DNA of 64,000 nucleotides from Salinispora oceanensis (GTDB lineage Bacteria > Actinomycetota > Actinomycetes > Mycobacteriales > Micromonosporaceae), in contig NZ_KB911579.1 in assembly GCF_000383575.1 (NCBI RefSeq), forward strand, positions 799,390 to 863,389, written 5' to 3'. Within the stretch, counting starts at the first letter, position 1. Each line of letters begins with the position of its first letter. Shown piece by piece: positions 60,456 to 64,000 of the stretch. Made by a program: the position numbers and the translations under genes. The notes beneath the pieces were generated by a model. The model was not told the DNA's origin and searched no databases. It worked only from the letters and a program-made list of their open reading frames with translations.

Positions 60456-60808
60456 CCGATCGTGACCGGTACCGACCGTTGGAGGAGAGCGCTGAGGCAG
60501 CCGCGGCGGTCGAGGACGACACCGGCGTCCCCCAGCTGATGACCGACGGGGGTGGCGACCAGAACACCCCCACTTTCGCCGCTGCGGGGGAGCAGGCCGA
60601 CGGCGGTGCGTTGACCGAGGATTTCCTTGGCGATCCATACCGCGCCGGGGCCGGCGAGGACACCATCCGCACCGGAGCGGAACAGCCGTGGGAGCCGGAG
60701 GATCTGGTGGCGGCGCGCGGTCAGGACCTGACCCCGGAGAATGTTGAGCGGGCCCGCCGAGACCTGGTCGAGAAGGGTCAGGCAGCGATCGAACGTACGG
60801 TTCCCTGA
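60452..60808 (+). CDS. Acidic hypothetical protein, 118 residues
   Basis: Acidic and mostly disordered, with one likely structured segment near the end: LTPENVERARRDLVEKGQAAIERTV, a clean amphipathic helix. The middle reads PQLMTDGGGDQNTPTF. Coupled to the disordered protein upstream and followed 17 bases later by a strong terminator. The function is unknown. Confidence 0.6.
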   Translation: MTDRDRYRPLEESAEAAAAVEDDTGVPQLMTDGGGDQNTPTFAAAGEQADGGALTEDFLGDPYRAGAGEDTIRTGAEQPWEPEDLVAARGQDLTPENVERARRDLVEKGQAAIERTVP

Positions 60809-60825
60809 CCCGTAGCCGCCGGCGC

Positions 60826-60856
60826 CCCGGACCCGATCGAGCTGATCGGGTCCGGG
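60826..60856. terminator. Perfect 13-bp hairpin, bidirectional terminator
   Basis: CCCGGACCCGATC (60826-60838) pairs exactly with 60844-60856 around a GAGCT loop, between the rightward hypothetical gene and the leftward cellulase gene. Confidence 0.85.
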
Positions 60857-60910
60857 ACTCGGGGAACCCGCCGCCCAAGCGCCTCACAACCCCAGCGGCT
60901 GGGTTCCAAA

Positions 60911-62701
60911 TCAGGGCAGTGGCGGATGGGCGTTCTGCATGAGCTGCTGGAACTGGGCCGGGAACCAGGCACCGGAGATCGGCGCATCGGGCAGGGCCCC
61001 GGTGGGGTTGAAGCCGTTCCGGGCGTTGCCCTCGTACGTCGGGTCGCACATCCGGTCAAAGCCCTTGCCATCGTCGTTCGGGATCTCCTCGCTGGAGCCG
61101 TCCGACTCGCCGGGAGGCTTCACCCAGACATAGGCATCGATTCCCGGCTCCGGCGCGGCCTGCGGCCGCTCGCCCAGACCCGCGCCTGATTGGTTGCACC
61201 AGTTGCCGGCGTGGATTCGCCGATCAACCCGACCGCCATCGACGTAACTGTCGACATCGGTCATCGGCCCGGGGCCGGCTGGTCGGGCGCTACCACCCCA
61301 GCCGTTTCGGGAGGTGTCAATCAACATTCCCACTTCTGAGTCGAAGCCCTTGCCAACCAGTTCGTCCCGGAACGCCTGCGCAAACGTCAGCTCGTCTACG
61401 TACTGGTTCCAGTCCACCCACGTGGACTGGCGGATCGTCTGACCGTTGACCGTGTCGGTGATCTCGAAGTAGGGCTCGCGCAGCGCCGAGTAGTTGGCAG
61501 TGTTGACGATGAAGCCGTGCACGTCGTCGACCGTGCTGCCGGAGGCGGTAGCGGCTTCCTGCAGGAGCAGGGCGACCGGGCTGAAGTTGGAGTCCCAGCC
61601 GATCCAGCCGTGGTGGGCGGCGTCCACGTAGTTGTAGACGTTGCTGATCGCACCCAACGTGGCCAGCGCGTAGCCGATGCCGTTGACGTAGGCGCCGTTC
61701 TGCTTGACCAGGTCACAGGTCGGAGTGGCGCCCGGATTGCTGCCAGTGTTGGCGTGCAGGTTCGGCAGCGAGTCGATCTCGATGATGTTGATAATCCGGA
61801 GGTCCTGATACGCCGGGTCACTCTGGATTGCCGCGATCGGATCGATGAACTCGGCCTTGTAACGGGGCAACTCGTCCGGTTCCAGTTCACCGTTCGAGGC
61901 GAGTGCAGCGCAGTCCCGGCCGGGCAGGTTGTAGACGACGAACTGGATGTAGTCCGCCCCCTGGCTCAACGCCTCGTCCAGGTGATCCCGCACGCCCATC
62001 GGTCCGTTGGACTGGCTGTCGTCAGTGCCCTCGATGGCGGCGATCCGGTCGATCCAGACGGCGGTCGACGTATCCGAAACCCGATCGCCCCCGGGCACCG
62101 ACTCGGCCTTGGCTTTCCACTCCGGATTCACGTAGCCCACTGCGTTCAGGTACGGATTATCGACCCGGCTTCCGGGCGGGGAGGTGGTGGGGGGTGGGGT
62201 GGTCGGCGGTGGGGTGGTCGGCGGCGCCGTGGTGGGAGGTGGGGTGGTCGGCGGCGCCGTGGTGGGTCCACCACCACCGCTGCAGGCCACATCGTTGAGG
62301 GTGAACGACGTCGGTTTGGGGTTGCTACCACTCCACGAGCCGTTGAAGCCGATATCGATCGTGGCGCCGCTGGCTACCGAACCGTTGTACGACTCGTTCT
62401 CTGCGGTGACGTTCTGCCCGGACTGGCTATACCGGGCCGACCAGCCGTGCACAACCTGCTGACTGCTGTTCGGGAAGGTAAAGCGAAGGGTCCAGCCGTC
62501 GAGCGCCTCCCCGGTGTTCTTGATACTGAGGGAGGCGGTGAAACCGCCGGGCCAGTCATTCGTGGTATACGACACCTCGCACTGGGTCGCGGCGTGGGCC
62601 ATGGTGACTGGCAGGGTCACCAACCCACCTACGACCAGGATGCCCGCGCCGGCCAGCGCGAGGGACGGGCGCGGGCCGGCGAGTCTTCTCCACACATTCA
62701 T
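60911..62701 (-). CDS. Secreted GH6 cellulase (exo-type) with N-terminal CBM2
   Basis: A 596-residue extracellular enzyme. After a signal peptide (residues 1-38, ending AHA-A) comes a family 2 cellulose-binding module (about 39-138: CEVSYTTNDWPGGFTASLSI... SSQQVVHGWSARYSQSG), a Pro/Thr linker (about 142-175), then the GH6 domain. VVYNLPGRDC fits the first GH6 signature; IEIDSLPN is the second in the exo-type form, as in cellobiohydrolases. It cuts cellobiose units inversely from cellulose chain ends. AAGGAG lies nine bases before the ATG. A CebR-like site 245 bases upstream suggests cellobiose control. Confidence 0.95.
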   Translation of the reverse strand: MNVWRRLAGPRPSLALAGAGILVVGGLVTLPVTMAHAATQCEVSYTTNDWPGGFTASLSIKNTGEALDGWTLRFTFPNSSQQVVHGWSARYSQSGQNVTAENESYNGSVASGATIDIGFNGSWSGSNPKPTSFTLNDVACSGGGGPTTAPPTTPPPTTAPPTTPPPTTPPPTTSPPGSRVDNPYLNAVGYVNPEWKAKAESVPGGDRVSDTSTAVWIDRIAAIEGTDDSQSNGPMGVRDHLDEALSQGADYIQFVVYNLPGRDCAALASNGELEPDELPRYKAEFIDPIAAIQSDPAYQDLRIINIIEIDSLPNLHANTGSNPGATPTCDLVKQNGAYVNGIGYALATLGAISNVYNYVDAAHHGWIGWDSNFSPVALLLQEAATASGSTVDDVHGFIVNTANYSALREPYFEITDTVNGQTIRQSTWVDWNQYVDELTFAQAFRDELVGKGFDSEVGMLIDTSRNGWGGSARPAGPGPMTDVDSYVDGGRVDRRIHAGNWCNQSGAGLGERPQAAPEPGIDAYVWVKPPGESDGSSEEIPNDDGKGFDRMCDPTYEGNARNGFNPTGALPDAPISGAWFPAQFQQLMQNAHPPLP

Positions 62702-63187
62702 GCCACAGATCTCCTTGGGCGAGACCGTTCCGCGGAGGGCCCGGCCGACTGGCTCGGTGGATGCCGACGTGGCCAGCCATCGATGCCAGCGGATGCTTCC
62801 GGGGCCGCCCTGGACCGGGTGGTGGTGGTCTTTGCAGACCTGCGATGCAGGTCGGTCGGATCGGCAGGATGATCGTCCGGCGAACCGGTTGCCCTCGATG
62901 CCCCTGCCGCTGCTGGGTGGCTCCCTAGGTACGCCGATTCTCCCATGGGAGCGCTTCCATCGCAATCCTTCGACGGGATCGGCTCCGACCGTCAGCCGCA
63001 GGAATAGAAGTGCGCAACGCGGGAAGGACCACACCAGCCATCAGGGCCGAAGGTCATCAAACTCTACATAGCCCCTAAAGCCGGGAAATACGAATTTTCT
63101 CCTTCATAGGTTGTGAAACGGACTAACGTCTGCCCTAGCTCGGTTGTCACCGAGTTCAGGACAACAGGGGATGGAGTGACGCACGTT
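62702..63187. other. Divergent promoter region of the cellulase and the repeat protein
   Basis: It holds a CebR-like operator at 62946-62959 and an AT-rich patch (63055-63120) that should carry the promoter of the repeat protein. An open frame runs into the cellulase gene from 63034, but the signal peptide and SD show translation starts at 62701. Confidence 0.6.
62946..62959. promoter_or_regulatory. CebR-like operator
   Basis: TGGGAGCGCTTCCA matches the actinobacterial CebR box TGGGAGCGCTCCCA at 13 of 14 positions. CebR is a LacI-family repressor of cellulose and cellobiose genes released by cello-oligosaccharides. The site is 245 bases before the GH6 start, consistent with a long 5' leader. 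Confidence 0.75.
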
Positions 63188-64000
63188 ATGGCAAAGAAGC
63201 TGCTCGGGAAGGTCGTGGCAGGTGCGGCCCTCGGTGGCGCCTCCCTGCTCGTGTGCGCGCCGGGTATCGCGGTCGCGGACGATCATCACCGGGGTGATGA
63301 AGGCAGGGTCCAAGCCAAGCCGCACGCGGTCGAGGCCGGCCACGAGGTCAAGCTGCTCCAGTTCTGCCCGACGCCACAGGAGCACGCCTATGTCTGGTCG
63401 AAGGTGACCGGCAAGGTCCCGCTCCGGCCAGTTGAGGACCAGCGGGACGGCAAGGACAACCGGGGCAAGGGCGGTCACGACCGGGAAGACAAGGGCTACG
63501 ACTACAAGGGCGACTGGGGCTCCAAGGGCCACGACTACAAGGGCTACGACTACAAGGGCTACGAGTCAAAGGGCCACGACTACAAGGGCTACGAGTCCGA
63601 AGGCGGCTGGGGCAGCGACGCCCGCGAAGGCTCCGAGTCCGAAGGCGGCTGGGGCAGCAGCGAAGGCCACGACTACAAGCGCCACGACTACAAGGGCTAC
63701 GAGTCCAAGGGCCACGACTACAAGCGCCACGACTACAAGGGCCACGAGTCCGAAGGCGGCTGGGGCAGCGAGTCCGAAGGCGGCTGGGGCAGCGAGTCCG
63801 AGGGCGGCTGGGGCAGCGAAGCCCGCGAAAGCAGCGAAGGCCACGACTACAAGCGCCACGACTACAAGGGCCACGACTACAAGCGCCACGAGTCCGAAGG
63901 CGGCTGGGGCAGCGAGTCCGAAGGCGGCTGGGGCAGCGAAGCCCGCGAAAGCAGCGAAGGCCACGACTACAAGCGCCACGACTACAAGGGCCACGAGTCC
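63188..64000 (+). CDS. Secreted Tyr/Lys/Gly-rich repeat protein, 3' end beyond window
   Basis: The frame is open to the last base (271 codons). A Sec signal peptide (residues 1-30, ending IAVA-DD) is followed by a short folded-looking segment with one cysteine (VEAGHEVKLLQFCPTPQEHAY) and then, from about residue 95, low-complexity repeats: pentads of the GHDYK/RHDYK/GYESK type alternating with ESEGGWGS blocks. The product should be extended, rich in Tyr, Lys, Asp, Ser and Gly, and outside the cell. I know no matching family. Opposite-strand frames here are codon-bias shadows. Confidence 0.8.
   Translation, partial: MAKKLLGKVVAGAALGGASLLVCAPGIAVADDHHRGDEGRVQAKPHAVEAGHEVKLLQFCPTPQEHAYVWSKVTGKVPLRPVEDQRDGKDNRGKGGHDREDKGYDYKGDWGSKGHDYKGYDYKGYESKGHDYKGYESEGGWGSDAREGSESEGGWGSSEGHDYKRHDYKGYESKGHDYKRHDYKGHESEGGWGSESEGGWGSESEGGWGSEARESSEGHDYKRHDYKGHDYKRHESEGGWGSESEGGWGSEARESSEGHDYKRHDYKGHES
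63505..64000 (+). repeat. Coding array of 15-base and 24-base units
   Basis: About fifteen 15-base units (GGCCACGACTACAAG and variants) are mixed with seven or so units coding SEGGWGS. Copies are nearly identical at the DNA level, including synonymous positions, which implies recent homogenisation by slippage or recombination. The array continues past the window. Confidence 0.8.

Noticed and set aside
60911..63034. Longer cellulase starting at 63034
   Set aside because: The upstream extension is Arg/Ser/Pro-rich without function; the signal peptide begins at ATG 62701 with an AAGGAG ribosome-binding site.
63104..63994. Minus-strand frames opposite the repeat protein that read as long Ala/Val-rich hydrophobic proteins
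   Set aside because: They are the complement of the Lys/Tyr/Gly/Ser repeat codons; they have no start signals and the plus frame has a signal peptide and a start.
63480..64000. Resemblance of the DYK repeats to an affinity-tag sequence
   Set aside because: The resemblance is a short composition match in a natural repeat array with actinobacterial codon use and signal peptide; there is no sign of an engineered sequence.

Overview
The window is about 70 percent GC and densely coding, with very high third-position GC. Its content is typical of a filamentous actinomycete, most likely the family Micromonosporaceae (Micromonospora or Salinispora type). Supporting signs are a four-gene conservon (histidine kinase, roadblock, DUF742, G-protein), a helix-turn-helix/DUF397 pair, an F420-type PPOX protein, a conserved GPGG microprotein, many GTG and TTG starts, and many genes whose only upstream signal is a TANNNT box 6-7 bases before the start codon (leaderless mRNAs). 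No species can be fixed from the sequence alone.

Layout. 1-16.5 kb is largely housekeeping: the end of a GH15 glucoamylase/trehalase-type gene, two cobalamin blocks (cobC-cobT-cobA and cobD-cobQ), a class A penicillin-binding protein, SURF1, an M20 peptidase, a P-loop kinase, a rhodanese, a second single-stranded DNA-binding protein, a ribosome-hibernation-like protein and an alpha/beta hydrolase. A tRNA-Arg(TCT) at 16.6 kb opens a looser, more accessory stretch (16.7-23.3 kb) of hypotheticals, a WhiJ-like regulator with its DUF397 partner, a large FAD enzyme and a Tat lipoprotein with a YHYH motif. 23.3-33 kb holds a PlsC acyltransferase, a glycogen-debranching-type enzyme, CBS and PPOX proteins, aspartate-semialdehyde dehydrogenase, a pair of M16 peptidases and a PhoX-type protein.

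33-42.9 kb starts with a class I DAHP synthase whose leader looks like an aromatic amino acid attenuator. Small membrane and regulatory proteins follow, then an NlpC/P60 hydrolase, a primary-like sigma factor, a thymidylate-kinase-like protein, and a cluster of nucleotidyltransferase, BON, metallophosphoesterase, GPGG microprotein and TspO genes. 43-50.7 kb is carbohydrate uptake and use: an ABC sugar importer without its own ATPase, converging on a xylose isomerase/xylulokinase/MFS operon. 50.7-60.8 kb has a polyprenyl glycosylphosphotransferase, a membrane-anchored binding/von Willebrand A protein, a lactonase, the conservon, and a divergent pair of disordered proteins. The right end holds a secreted GH6 cellobiohydrolase with a CebR-like operator upstream, and a secreted protein made of Tyr/Lys/Gly repeats that runs off the window.

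The points I consider most worth following are the aromatic leader peptide/terminator ahead of the DAHP synthase, the repeat protein at the right edge, the recurrent tandem repeats just downstream of stop codons, and a frame-disrupted small membrane protein near 17.8 kb.
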